Shown here: positions 1 to 10,192 of the stretch, in pieces
How positions within the stretch are numbered: position 1 is the first letter of the stretch
Layout: every line of letters starts with the position of its first letter
Origin: Mytilus edulis
Lineage: Eukaryota; Mollusca; Bivalvia; Mytilida; Mytilidae
Assembly (NCBI RefSeq): GCF_963676685.1
Contig: NC_092345.1
Coordinates: forward strand, 27,117,585 to 27,181,584
Length of the DNA stretch: 64,000 bases
Reading direction: 5' to 3'
Made by a program: the position numbers and the translations under genes
The notes under the pieces: model-generated
Told to the model about the DNA's origin: nothing
Seen by the model: the letters and a program-made list of their open reading frames with translations, nothing else
Databases searched by the model: none

Positions 1-659
1 ATAGACAGGTACACATGAGGAACGGGATGAAACAGTATGAATCATTTAAGTTCATGTTTAACGCGGGTGGAACAAAGGGAGGTGAAATATCCTAAGGGAC
101 TTTCATTTTTTTTTTTAACATAAATGGTTTATTTCGTGATTGTAATATATATTCAACGCGTTAACTTTGTGCAAAATTGTATAATAATGGCATATCATAG
201 AAGTTGTAGTTCACTCTTCAAAACAAAAAAGTCGAACTCTTGATGTATAAATGCTATCAATTGGACTGACATCATTTGACTGAATACACATAATAATTAC
301 GTCACATGGTTGAAGTGTAAATTATTCTATTTGAAAAGATTTTGTACAATCACTTACCAACAAGCTACAATGCAGCCACTACTGTCCCACATTCAGTGAG
401 GTTTGGCAACTTCCAATATGTGTAATTACCCAAGCAAGTTGTTATAGTTGAAGTCAAGAGTTTGAAGTTCAGTTGTTATCGTTGGTTTCATGTATGTCAT
501 GTTGTTTTTTCCCTAAATTGTTTTGTTATAAAAAATCCGTAAGTTTTTTCATTTGAGTGGTTTAATATTCATGTCGGGGCTTTTCAAAGCCAACAATACG
601 GTTTGGGTGTTTTTCATTATTGACGGTCATACTATAGCTAAATTTTGCTCACATCCATT

Positions 660-1335
660 TTATTTTGGCTTTGTTTGATAGTAATCTCATTGGCAATCAT
701 ACCACAATCACAATTATTTGGATATTGAGGTCAATTTCTACTGGTCCCTTTGTTTGTATTAGATGAACAAAGCATTCAAACATATCAAAGTACACGCTAC
801 AGAATAAATCAAAATAGATTTTTTTAGAAGTTTGTTGGGTATGGAGCACTTTAATGGTTTTACGTTTCCAAAGAATGCTGATTTCAAAGAGTGTACAGTA
901 ACGAACCAAATGTGAATATGGATCAAATAAAAAAGAGATAAAATTACAATTTAATCCTGTCGTAAAAGTCAAGTACCGCATCGATTTTAATGTCTAAACA
1001 TGCTAGTTCTTTACATTAAATTGATATTCAACTTAGTTATCCTTAGGCTTATAGTACTCACAAATTGCAGACTTGATTATAATAAAATGGTTCAACAAGG
1101 ACAGATGTTTAAAGTTGATAAAGGGAAATTCATCATCATATCTTGGTCTAAAATAAATGATGGAGGGTTTGTATTTTTAAGTAGTCACTTTTGGTTCTTT
1201 GAAAATAGCATATATATCTGCTAAAGATAGAGAAAAGAATGATAACCCAAGTTTTACAAGACTATGTATAGATAATTAACATTACATAGCTTTTATCAGT
1301 TCCTTGTGTTCTTTAATATAATTATATTAATAGTT
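660..1335. repeat. Copy 1 of a segmental duplication carrying an exon-like unit
   Basis: This stretch aligns with about 2740-3345 (and, past an insertion, with about 4300-4560). Shared landmarks in order are the 'accacaatcac/accacaatcaa' start, 'gagataaaattacaattta', 'gtcaagta-cgcatcgat', the exon-like segment ending in GGGTTT, and 'cagttccttgtgttcttt'. The period is about 2.1 kb. The copies differ by many substitutions and indels, so the duplication is old. Copy 2 carries a family E repeat insertion (about 2980-3075) that copy 1 lacks at that place. Confidence 0.7.
1071..1170 (+). CDS. Exon-like unit, copy 1 (unrecognised protein)
   Basis: A possible internal coding exon of 100 nt lies between an AG acceptor ('attgcag') and a GT donor ('gggttt|gtattt'). 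Entry is phase 2 and exit phase 0, giving 33 full codons that start LDYNKMVQQG and end NDGGF. It aligns residue by residue with the exon at 3209-3302: LDYN, MV, G, F, VDKG, FI, SWS and GF are identical. The two copies differ in length by exactly two codons, which keeps the frame. I do not recognise the family, and no flanking exons were found, so this could be a relic of a duplicated gene. The donor is non-optimal. Confidence 0.4.
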
Positions 1336-1520
1336 ATCAAAGGTACCAGGATTATAATTCAATACGCAAGAAGCGCGCAGTGACGATCAGATCAAATAAA
1401 GGCAAGAGTAGTATACCGCTGTTCAAAGAAGGTATAAAGCCAAACAAGTACAAAGTTAAAGAGCATTGAAGACCCAAATTTCAAAAAAGTTGTGCCAAAT
1501 ACGGCTGGGTAATCACGTAT
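1334..1520 (-). repeat. Interspersed repeat family E fragment
   Basis: The segment reads, in reverse, like the 3' part of the element at 54325-54735: the 'taccaggattataatt' edge, a degenerate 'gcgcg' box and then the 'gccaaacaagtacaaagttaaagagcattga' segment. The CG-rich core is eroded here. Confidence 0.6.
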
Positions 1521-2739
1521 AAACTGAATGATCTTAGCATAAGCAGGGTAGTGAAATATGAAATAGGAGCAAATTATGTAACCCCAGTAAAAAACTAGAA
1601 TTTGGCCATATTTTACTATTTTACCGATGGTTCTATCGTAGCCTTCTTTCTCTGCATTTTTACAATTACTAAAAAGAACAAAAAACAAAATCCACTTCTT
1701 TTGTTACAATGTTAATTCTGTTTAAAAAAAAGCTTAACTCCAAAATACAAGTCTAAAGAACGTCACCCATTATGATGCATGCTCTGACAAAAAACATATT
1801 TAGGAATAACATATTTTTCCAGTATGAAGAATACAAAAACTCACAATTAAATTACAATTTACACGTCAACGCGTCTGCTGAATTTAAAAAATGTATTACA
1901 CATGAACACTTTCATATACATACAAATATATTCTGCACACAACATAATACCAAAATTAATCTTCTCTTTTAAATCATATGAATAATAAGAACACTTAGAA
2001 ATTAAGGGCAACTGACTTGCTAGTCCTTGCTATTATGACAAATCAAATTCAGATGAGGAACATCCAACAAAGTTAAATGTTGACTTACTTACTATGAAGA
2101 TCTAAATTGGTGTCTTTGTCCAATGCCGTATTTCCTCGTCTCTCGATGGGCTTCTAGTGTAACGTGAACGCTGCCATTTTGTTTATTTACGTCTGTGACG
2201 TCATTTTCATGGGAGGTACCTCAAGTACAAATAAACAAACTCAAAAGGTTATTCACCGGTGAATAATAGGGTTATTCACAACTGGTTGAAATTTTTAGGG
2301 TTATTCGTCCTTCCTTGCAAATGAATGAAAAACAACTGAATTATTCCATGTCACGTGATTACGTTTCACCCAATAGAATTGTTTAAAATATATGTACGGT
2401 ATAATAATAGGTAAAACACGACGTCGTTACTCCCGCGTTATTTTCAAAATCTTCCAATAGCGTAGCTGCATTTAAAATTCCGCGAAATATAATGACGATT
2501 GCGGTCCAATAGTTCAAAGCTTGTAATTTGCAAAATAGTGAAAATATCGTGTACTTATTTAATATAGAAAATGATAAATGAAGTATAATAATAGCTACTG
2601 CTTCTTTTTGTAAATGCAAATAGATTGAAACATGTGAACACTTTTTATTGCTTTTTCTTCATTGACAATTTCTTAGTTAATTCATATTGAGACACATCAG
2701 CCAAATATACTTAACTTATTGTAAGGTATTCCTTTGATA
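1521..2739. other. No gene recognised; includes an 18-bp palindrome
   Basis: AT-rich sequence with no supported exon. It contains a perfect 18-bp palindrome at 2249-2266 centred on ACCGGT and a TGACGTCA (CRE-like) octamer at 2196-2203. The ATG-initiated ORFs here are short and show no domain features. Confidence 0.5.
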
Positions 2740-2979
2740 TCCGGCATTGAAAATACCACAATCAATTTTTGTTCGATATCGAGATTACTTTCTACTATCA
2801 AGCAGACTGTCCAAACATTTTCGTTTCATTGGATTACACGCTGCAGAATAAATTAAAATGAAAAATTTAGAACTTTGTTTGAGTGGAAGCACTTTTATGG
2901 TTAAATATGTCAAAGATATGATGAGTTCAAAGTGTGTAACCTAATGTGTTTAATGATTAAATGAATAAATAAACTCAGC

Positions 2980-3075
2980 ATAGTTACCAGGACTAAATTT
3001 TTTACATACGCCAGACGCGCGTTTCGTCTACAAAAGACTCATCAGTGACGCTCGAATCCAAAACAGTTTAAAAGG
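2980..3075 (-). repeat. Family E repeat inside duplication copy 2
   Basis: It starts at 'agttaccaggactaaat', has the conserved core 'cgccagacgcgcgtttcgtc' followed by 'tacaaaagactcatcagtgacgc', and is the reverse complement of the 54.7-kb and 16.0-kb copies. Confidence 0.75.
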
Positions 3076-3208
3076 CCAAATAAGAGATAAAGTTACAATT
3101 TAATCATGTCGACAAAGAAAGTCAAGTAACGCATCGATTGTTATTACATTCTATTGAACTTCCACTTACTCTCTTAAGGTATACAGTATACTCCTGTAAA
3201 GATTGCAG

Positions 3209-3302
3209 ACTTGATTATAATGACATGGTTCCACGAGGAAAGATTTTTAGAGTTGATAAAGGGAATTTTATCACCACATCTTGGTCTCCTGATAGCGGGT
3301 TT
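3209..3302 (+). CDS. Exon-like unit, copy 2 (unrecognised protein)
   Basis: A 94-nt candidate exon between acceptor 'attgcag' and donor 'gggttt|gtatta', entry phase 2 and exit phase 0, with 31 full codons starting LDYNDMVPRG and ending SPDSGF. The upstream sequence remains open and adds CKDC, but a splice acceptor just before LDYN is shared with copy 1 and sets the likely boundary. Conservation between copies is concentrated at codons for Gly, Val-Asp-Lys-Gly and Ser-Trp-Ser, as expected if the exon was once under protein-level selection. Function is unknown. It may belong to a plus-strand gene whose other exons I could not locate, or to a dead copy. Confidence 0.42.
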
Positions 3303-3345
3303 GTATTAAAGTTGTACCTAAATAAGATATACATTAGCAAATTTA

Positions 3346-5310
3346 CCTGACCATATCGGGAAAAAGGTATTTAGTCGGATCTAAACATGTACTTGTGATT
3401 TGTTTTTAAACCGGTTTTGAATAAACCAAGAAATGTCGAAATGTTCAGGACTTAATTAAATCCGTATTTCGGTAAGATGATGCAAGCATACGATTTTTAT
3501 TGCGTCTTACACTTTGAGAAGCGAATAATCTTTAACTACTTTATTCAAAAATTGTGTAAAAACGTTAATTTTGAGCTATGAAAGTCAAGTGGCTCGAGCA
3601 TTTTTCTGAGGAATTTTTAAAAAATTGCAAAAGAAATATTTTTACAGTTGGTTAGCTTTCGTTAGTCTTCACTATCTATAGATTAACATTTATAATTTAG
3701 AATTATCATTGAAGATGGAGAACGATTGCACAGTTAATTAATTATATTGATGTGCCATTTGTATGCAAGAGTGACATTCCGTTGTATGATGTGCCAATTC
3801 GAAAAAATTATGCGAGTATTGTCTCCCCTTAACAGGTTCAATTTTTTATAATTAAGTTTAGGTTTCTGATATAATTTTGAATAATTACAAAATGTATCAA
3901 TTCAATATATTTCAGTTTTTGTTATTGGTGTATCAAAAACATTGATGTACGAATATAATTTCATAAATTTGAAACGTTTAACATGATTACATACCAATAT
4001 AAAGAACTGTTCGTCATTTTTGAAGAAGACTATGAATGAAAACGAATTATTTATTTTCCCTTGATGACAGATTGATTGGGAAATTAACCAGAGTTATCTA
4101 ATGGTTATCACAGAGAGGGACTAGCGAGCAATTTATAATTGTAGCTTATTCAACGTTAAAACAATTTTCCACTATAATCGAATGTTACTATATACAAATA
4201 TAAGGACTTTGTTAGCTAAATCTACAAATTTTATTAGATATTATGATTTTTTATTGCAATAGATTAATATGCTATACAATACATATGTTTCAGTTAGGAA
4301 AAGAAGGATAACTCTAGTTTTTCATGACAATACGTACAATAATAAATAAGTCAAGGCTTTCTTCAGTTCCTTATGTTCTCTAATATATGTTACATGTATG
4401 AACTGTATGACCTAAGCGTAATAAGAGGTTTGAAATATTATCAAATAATGTAACCCTTGTCAAAACTTGGAATAGAAATTGGTTAAGTTTTACTTTGTTA
4501 CCGATGTAAAAAGTTAAAAACAGGATATAACCAATGAAAATACGTCAGAAAGCTTGAAATAAAAAAAAACATTAAATGAGAAAAGTTTGGAAGGTCTTTT
4601 TAAAGCACTGAAAGTGTAAACTCAGTATGGATCAAATTCACTAAATGGTCTCAAATTTACGCACAAATGTATTTCAGGGGCAGATAACCGTCGCTTTAGC
4701 AGTACTTTTCACATTGTAAAACAATTTTCTCTATAAGATCATGTTTTCTTTTTTCAGGGTAAATGGTTCATCTATCAGTGTGCATACAATACTAGTCCTC
4801 CAAACACATATAAGGACTATTTCACACATGCTAGTAACTGGTAAATTGTGTGTCAATCTCAAAACTGATGACTAGTTTATAAAAGTTTCATATAAAAATG
4901 AATCCTGTCTTTGTTATAACTTAAATACAATAGAGCAATGTTAAGGAAAACGCTCTGAATATTTAGTTACGACCTTTCCTTATTATTCATTGATAGTACT
5001 GAATAAAAGTAATGTTGGCAGACCTATTTGGGATAAAAAGAATGCAAATGTTTACTACGCAGTTGAATTTGTAAAATTCAATATGATCAGATTTGTTTAA
5101 AAGAATATCTGTAAAAAAAATAGATTTTATATTCATTGAATTCTAACATGATGCATAATGAAAATGTATAGTATTGTAGTTGTTTGAACTAACAAAATAT
5201 ATACATTTTGCGTCTGACAGCAATATAAACATGATAAAAGCAGCAGCAAGACAATTATATTGTTGAAAAAAAACCTTGAACATTGCAAAAAGATGCATTC
5301 AAAAGTTAAA
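3346..5310. other. No gene recognised
   Basis: AT-rich sequence without supported exons. The segment 4300-4560 is the continuation of duplication copy 2. Nothing else was identified. Confidence 0.5.
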
Positions 5311-5322
5311 CAAACCTTTAAA

Positions 5323-5520
5323 CAGACTTTTCCAGAAGAGATACATTTTTCTGGTCTTCAATATAATACCAGAAAAATGTATCCATTCAAGAAAAGTCTG
5401 TAAAATTGTGGAGGATTACGTTTTTTTTTAAATGATACATTACATTTCTCCTGAATAATTTCAAAAGTCTATTCAGGAGAAATGTATTGTTTCATCAAAA
5501 AACTAACGCCTCCTCAATTT
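5323..5520. repeat. Two adjacent foldback hairpins next to a retroelement scrap
   Basis: The first hairpin has outer arms 5323-5332/5391-5400 and inner arms 5341-5354/5369-5382. The second pairs 5431-5457 with 5470-5496 and, outside that, 'gtggaggattacg' with 'aacgcctcctcaa' to about 5520. The bases just left (5311-5335, 'caaacctttaaacagactt') match a segment of the reverse-transcriptase remnant at 29.49 kb. Confidence 0.65.
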
Positions 5521-5767
5521 TATTGTCGAAAGCGATGATTCCACGAGGGAGACCTACAGTTCAAATTAGAAAACAAATTAGAAATATTTTAAGTATTAAT
5601 TTAGCTGCTAACATAATTAAAGACAAATGTTTTATGATAAATATTATCTATCTTGTTGATTATCAATTTTAAGATGTTGATAGTAACTTTATGCATAATT
5701 GTACAAAATATGACTGCGCTGAAAAAACAAATTCTTTACTTTTGCAAAGGGTTTCGTCAGCAATAGG

Positions 5768-5826
5768 GAGGCTCCCACAGGGTACCCCCTTAGGTCGCAG
5801 GTCGTTTTTGACCCTGTGGGAGCCTC
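5768..5826. repeat. Perfect 16-bp inverted repeat, GC-rich
   Basis: Arms 'gaggctcccacagggt' (5768-5783) and 'accctgtgggagcctc' (5811-5826) are exact reverse complements around a 27-nt spacer. The patch is conspicuously GC-rich for its surroundings. Confidence 0.8.
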
Positions 5827-5829
5827 AAT

Positions 5830-6540
5830 AGGCCTTTGAGAGATCTATGATACAGACGTTATGAAATAGAACACATGAACACAATGTATGCACTTCTAAT
5901 TGTAAGGTTTGTTTATTCCAACTACACACCAAGTGAAAAATTGTATGAAATTTACATGATAATGAAAGAAGCACATGGTATGGGCTTCAGAGTCGTTGAT
6001 GGATTTTCATGTTCATCCATTAAGACTTGAAATTCTACTCGGTCATTTGCATCGCATATTTTGAGATTGGATAGTTCTTCGGATAATAAACTATGATTAG
6101 ATTACAACATACTCTTACTATATGGTTATTAAAAGAGAACTATATTAAAGCTAAAAAATACTTGTACCTGCACATGCATATTACCAAATCATATATTTAA
6201 TTTGCAAAAGCCGTTAAAAATTTTGAGAGAAAAAACATGCCATTATGAGGATCTAATATAATACAACAAGATGACCATATTTAAAATAATGGTACATAAT
6301 TTGCTTTTAATTAATTGTTTATGGCTTATAATTAGCTGATCTTATCTGTCAGTAGCTACCAGCACTCTCAGATCTGTACTTTTTTCTGTATATATAGTTA
6401 CCCTGCCACGTCTAGACTGATGTTTGTGAAATGTTTTTCTGGTTTGTATCGATGAGCTGAGTTAATTCCTAACATCCGATATTGGTTATTTTTGTTAAAT
6501 GTTGTACTTTTACAGCACTGTTTCAATCAGTTAAAAACAA
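5830..6540. other. No gene recognised
   Basis: AT-rich sequence with no supported exon, RNA gene or repeat boundary. Confidence 0.5.
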
Positions 6541-7310
6541 GTAGAAGGGAGCACGTTCATACATGTTTAACCCCGCAATATTCTATTAGTGACTGTCTCA
6601 TGTAAGGAGCCTGTAGTTCAGTATTTTTCGTTGGTTTATGTTTGTAATACTTTTGTATGCCTTAACTAGTGGCATTATGTTTTTAGGTGTGCGTCCGTTC
6701 GTATTTCACGCTTCAGATTCAATGTTTTGGTCAAGGTAGATTTTGATGAAGTTGAAGTCCAATCAATTTGCAAATTAGTTCATATGTTCCCTGTAATATT
6801 ATCATTCTTATATCAATGCCAAATAAGAGTTGTGACCCATATTGCACGGTCCACTGAACATAGAAAATGATTGTGCGATTGAGGCATCCGTTTTACTGTG
6901 GACACATTCTTGTTTGAAAATTCTTTTGTTTCAAATTAGGCTGTTATATATAAAAAATAATTAATGATGAGATGTGATATGATGGACAATGACCACTCTC
7001 CACAAAAGACCAAATAACACAGAAATTAACAACTATAGGTCACTGTGCGGCCTTCAACAATGAGTTTCTTCACGGAACTATATCACATTTGTAATATCAG
7101 AGCCTTTATTAGCCGACACTATGTGGTATTGGTTGTTTTCATTGTTGAGGCCGAACGGTTGCCTATGATTGGTTACATCTACTTCACTCAAACTTTGGTG
7201 GATAGTTGTCTAATTGACAAACATACCACTTCACCTAAGTTTACTTCGAAGTTGAAAATCAACACAAAGGCTACATCGGGCTTAAATGATATAAGATTTC
7301 AGAGATAATT
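6541..7310 (+). repeat. Cluster of interspersed repeat fragments (families F and H)
   Basis: At 6541-6650 there is an F-type segment ('catgtttaaccccgc', 'ggagcctgtagttcag'). At 6660-6915 there is a family H copy alignable with 43240-43520 ('tgcgtccgttcg', 'gtcaaggtag-tttttgatga', 'ggcatccg', 'tatggacacattcttgt'). At 6960-7300 there is another F-type segment ('ttgcctatgattgg', 'gatagttgtctaattgacaaacataccac'). The 87-codon ORF at 7045-7308 lies within this repeat. Confidence 0.65.
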
Positions 7311-8918
7311 TCTAAGCCCATAAAGGAAAAAGTTACTTCAACCGATTATATCACATTTATCTATCTAGCTCGACAGTAAATTTCGGAACAAACGAAACAA
7401 TTGTAACAAAACACTGAACTCCTAGAGACATTCAAAATGAGAATTCCACTAAAATTGACAAAACCAAACGCTATTAATCAACCGAAAAAGAGAAACACAT
7501 CGAAAGGTAAATTGCGTTGTCTATGATAACCAATATTCAATTATTTCATTATATTATGTTTAGATAAATGTGAATGTCACTCAGTTCTACTAAAGCTTTT
7601 TAATTGTCTTGGTATCCGTTCCCGCTTTCGCTTTGTTAAGAGATAAAAAAATAAAAAAAAGTTCCCTCGGTATTCGATATTTATATTATAAACACATTCA
7701 AGAGATTGGATTAGCTGTATACTACTGTTGATTCTATTTGCAATTATAAAATACGAAACATGGAAATGAACAGAAAAAGCGACAAGTCAGCTAGTACAAA
7801 AAACAGAAACTGGGCAGTTAAAGAGACGTCAAAATTGTTCCGATTCCAGGATAAACAATATTAATGTGTAAAGAAAAATAATTTTTACTTGGTCTTTTTC
7901 GTGTTGTTTTTGTTTTTTTGTTTTGTTTTTGCTTTCCTGTAACTTCATGGTGTGATATCAACTGTACATTATAACTTTCCCTGAAATGCTCACAATAGAG
8001 AAATTTAAAGTATAATAATCAAATTACCGAACTTCAAAGGAAATTCAAAACGAAAAGTCCTTTCCATATAGCAAAATCAAAAGCTCAAACACATCAAACG
8101 AATGGAAAACAACTGTCAAAATCCTAACTTGCAATAGACATTTCCTTATACTAGCTAGCTACAGGTAAGCATTAATTTTCACTTGTATGAACACATTAAT
8201 AAGTCTTTTATATATTAAAGCAAATCAGTGTCCATTCCATAAACGCTCACTCGACTCACGGGTCTGGTCAATAATTGACGTTTCCATATTTCTGTCGATT
8301 AAGAATTTGATATTATTAAAGTTAATTATTTGGTTGTCTGTTTTGAATACTGTTAATTCAGTCATGACTGCTTTTTTATTATTGCGAAAAGTACGACAGA
8401 GTTATAGTCGCAATAATTCATACTCACAATTTGATTTTTTTTTATATTCATCTGATCATGAATTCTCAATATCGCAAGAATTAAAATTGCATTTTAGTTT
8501 AAAATGACAAAATCGCAATTATAAATGCACGCAATAATTTCTGAGTTTTACAGTATATTCACAACCCACCATTACTCGGCACGATTGAAAAGCTTATCAC
8601 ACACAATTGCCATTTGACGTGACTATGTACTTATGTATCCCGTCATACTTTGACGACAAACTTATTTTGTATCTTCCTGTGTGACGTCGAAAGCGCGATT
8701 CTACTCCAGACTGAGTACTTTTAAAAAAACAATCAATCCTTTATGGATGGATTTTACATACTAAATATAATCGTATAATAAAAAAGCGAAATAATGATGT
8801 TAAATTTGATGTATGCCTTCTTGTGCTTCTCTGTTACATTTGCTTGTTTGATAGTGATTACGATAATATACATGTAACACAATGCTGACTGCTGTACCCC
8901 TATTTTTGACATATTTAG
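7311..8918. other. No gene recognised; one family I fragment
   Basis: A family I repeat fragment lies at about 8040-8170 ('aacgaatggaaaacaactgtc', 'ctagctagctacagg'). The 106-codon ORF at 8187-8507 is AT-driven, lacks a recognisable domain or splice context and is not called. TATA-like and poly(T) runs are present but not interpretable. Confidence 0.45.
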
Positions 8919-9475
8919 CTCACCTCGCCCATAGGGCCAAGTAAGCTTTTCTCATCACTTGGCGTCCGTCGTCCATTAACTTTTAGAAGAAAAAAAATCT
9001 CCTCTGAAACTACTGGGGCAAATGAAACCAAACTTGGCCTAAATCATCCTCAGGGTATATAGTTTACAAATGTATATGATGAGTCCGCAAATTAACCAAG
9101 ATTGCTGCTATGGCTAGAAATAGAACATAGGTGTAAAATGCAGTTTTTGGCTTATAGCTCTGAAACTAAAGCATTAAGAGCAAATCTGATATCGGGTAAC
9201 AATCTTCATCAGTTAAAGATATATCTGCCCTGAAATTTTCAGACGCATCAGACAACCCGTTGTTGGGTTGCTGCTCCTAAATTGTTAATTTTAAGGAAAT
9301 TTTACACTTTTTGGTTATTATCCTGAATATTTAAATAGATAAAATGTAAACAACAAGATTGTTCAGCAAGGTAAGATCTACAAATAAGTCAACATGACCA
9401 AAATGGTTTATTGATCCCATTAAGAGTTATTACCTTTTAAAGTCAAGCTTATTTGAGGTGGCGGTGGATTTGCAA
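8919..9475 (+). repeat. Interspersed repeat family B, truncated copy
   Basis: It begins at 'tagctcacctcgccc', continues 'ggccaagtaagcttttctcatcacttggcgtcc', and follows the 10.3-kb copy through 'cctctgaaactactggg', 'gcagtttttggcttat', 'gacaacccgttgttgggttgctgc' and 'ttttggttattatc'. The right end is lost around 9470. Confidence 0.8.
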
Positions 9476-9559
9476 ATGAGTGTTTTGCAAATTAAAAGTG
9501 TCCAATGTTCCATCGTTGCCAATTTTGCCCCTTATAGCCCCTTCTCCTTTGATGCAATT

Positions 9560-9840
9560 GTCATAGAATTGAGAGGTTTAGCTAGCTATAAAACCAGATT
9601 CAATCCACGATTTTCTACATAAGAAAGTGTCTTTTCCAAGTCGGGAATAAGACAGTTGTTATCCATTCGTTTGATTAGTTTGTGCTTTTGGTTTTGCCAT
9701 TTGATCAGGGACTTTTCTTTATGAATTTCCTCGGAGTTTAGTATTTTTGTGATTTTACTTTTTTGGTAGTTAGGTTGTCGTAGGGCAACTTTTAATTTGT
9801 CTTTTTGTGTTAACTCCATTTTTTCTTGGTATACTATAAG
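9560..9840 (-). repeat. Interspersed repeat family I
   Basis: In reverse it carries 'aactgtcttattcccgactt', 'ctacataagaaagtgtc' and 'ttatagctagctaaacctctc', blocks also seen in family I pieces at 8.1, 23.4 and 48.5 kb. It holds a 77-codon minus-strand ORF that starts MELTQKDKLK. Because the ORF coincides with the repeat, I treat it as repeat-derived and not a host gene. Confidence 0.55.
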
Positions 9841-9961
9841 TTCTTAGTAACTTGTAAATTAAGTAAAGTAATTAGTTTAATTAAAAAAAAATGCAAAGTA
9901 TTTAATTTCAATTCAAATTCAATCCTATGAAAAGTGAGCGCACATTGTGTCCGAATGACCA

Positions 9962-10190
9962 CTATCTAGAGTATATTTTATCCACGAGACCCTCTGTGTC
10001 TGTTCCTGAACCGGTTCCTCATACAGACTCGGTCGACTTGACACTGACAACGTCCTCGGACTTTTCTTTCACAGATTCCTGCACATCCTGCACACGTTGG
10101 TCTTAAAACTCTTCTCAGAGTCTTCCAAACATTACCTTCAGCTAAGGGCGGGTGAGACGACAAAAGTTGCTGCAACAGAAGAGAATATTA
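9962..10190 (-). pseudogene. Decayed coding exon(s) in a GC-rich patch
   Basis: Read on the minus strand, this patch behaves like broken coding sequence. A consensus acceptor ('cttctgttgcag', near 10168-10179) is followed by an open stretch. Further down, one frame reads VQDVQESVKEKSEDVVSV, then a TGA, and continues open as GTGSGTDTEGLVDKIYSR to a TAG at 9962-9964. A third frame contributes EDSEKSFKT. The acidic, Lys/Ser-rich sequence resembles a charged protein tail, and the TGA is a likely CGA-to-TGA change. No family is recognised. An alternative minus frame without stops reads as a Cys/Arg-rich peptide and is less protein-like. It could also be an active last exon with different splicing. 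Confidence 0.35.
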
Positions 10191-10192
10191 GT

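Larger units (their letters stand above)
2740..3345. repeat. Copy 2 of the segmental duplication
   Basis: Counterpart of 660-1335, interrupted by a family E insertion at about 2980-3075. The order of shared blocks is preserved. Similarity resumes further right, at about 4300-4560, opposite the sequence that follows copy 1 (for example 'cagttccttatgttctctaat' and 'aatgtaaccc...ttaccgatg'). Confidence 0.65.

Noticed and set aside
9978-10175. A Cys/Arg-rich 65-residue minus-strand protein
   Set aside because: It relies on a TTG start and an out-of-frame reading of sequence that looks more protein-like in another frame.
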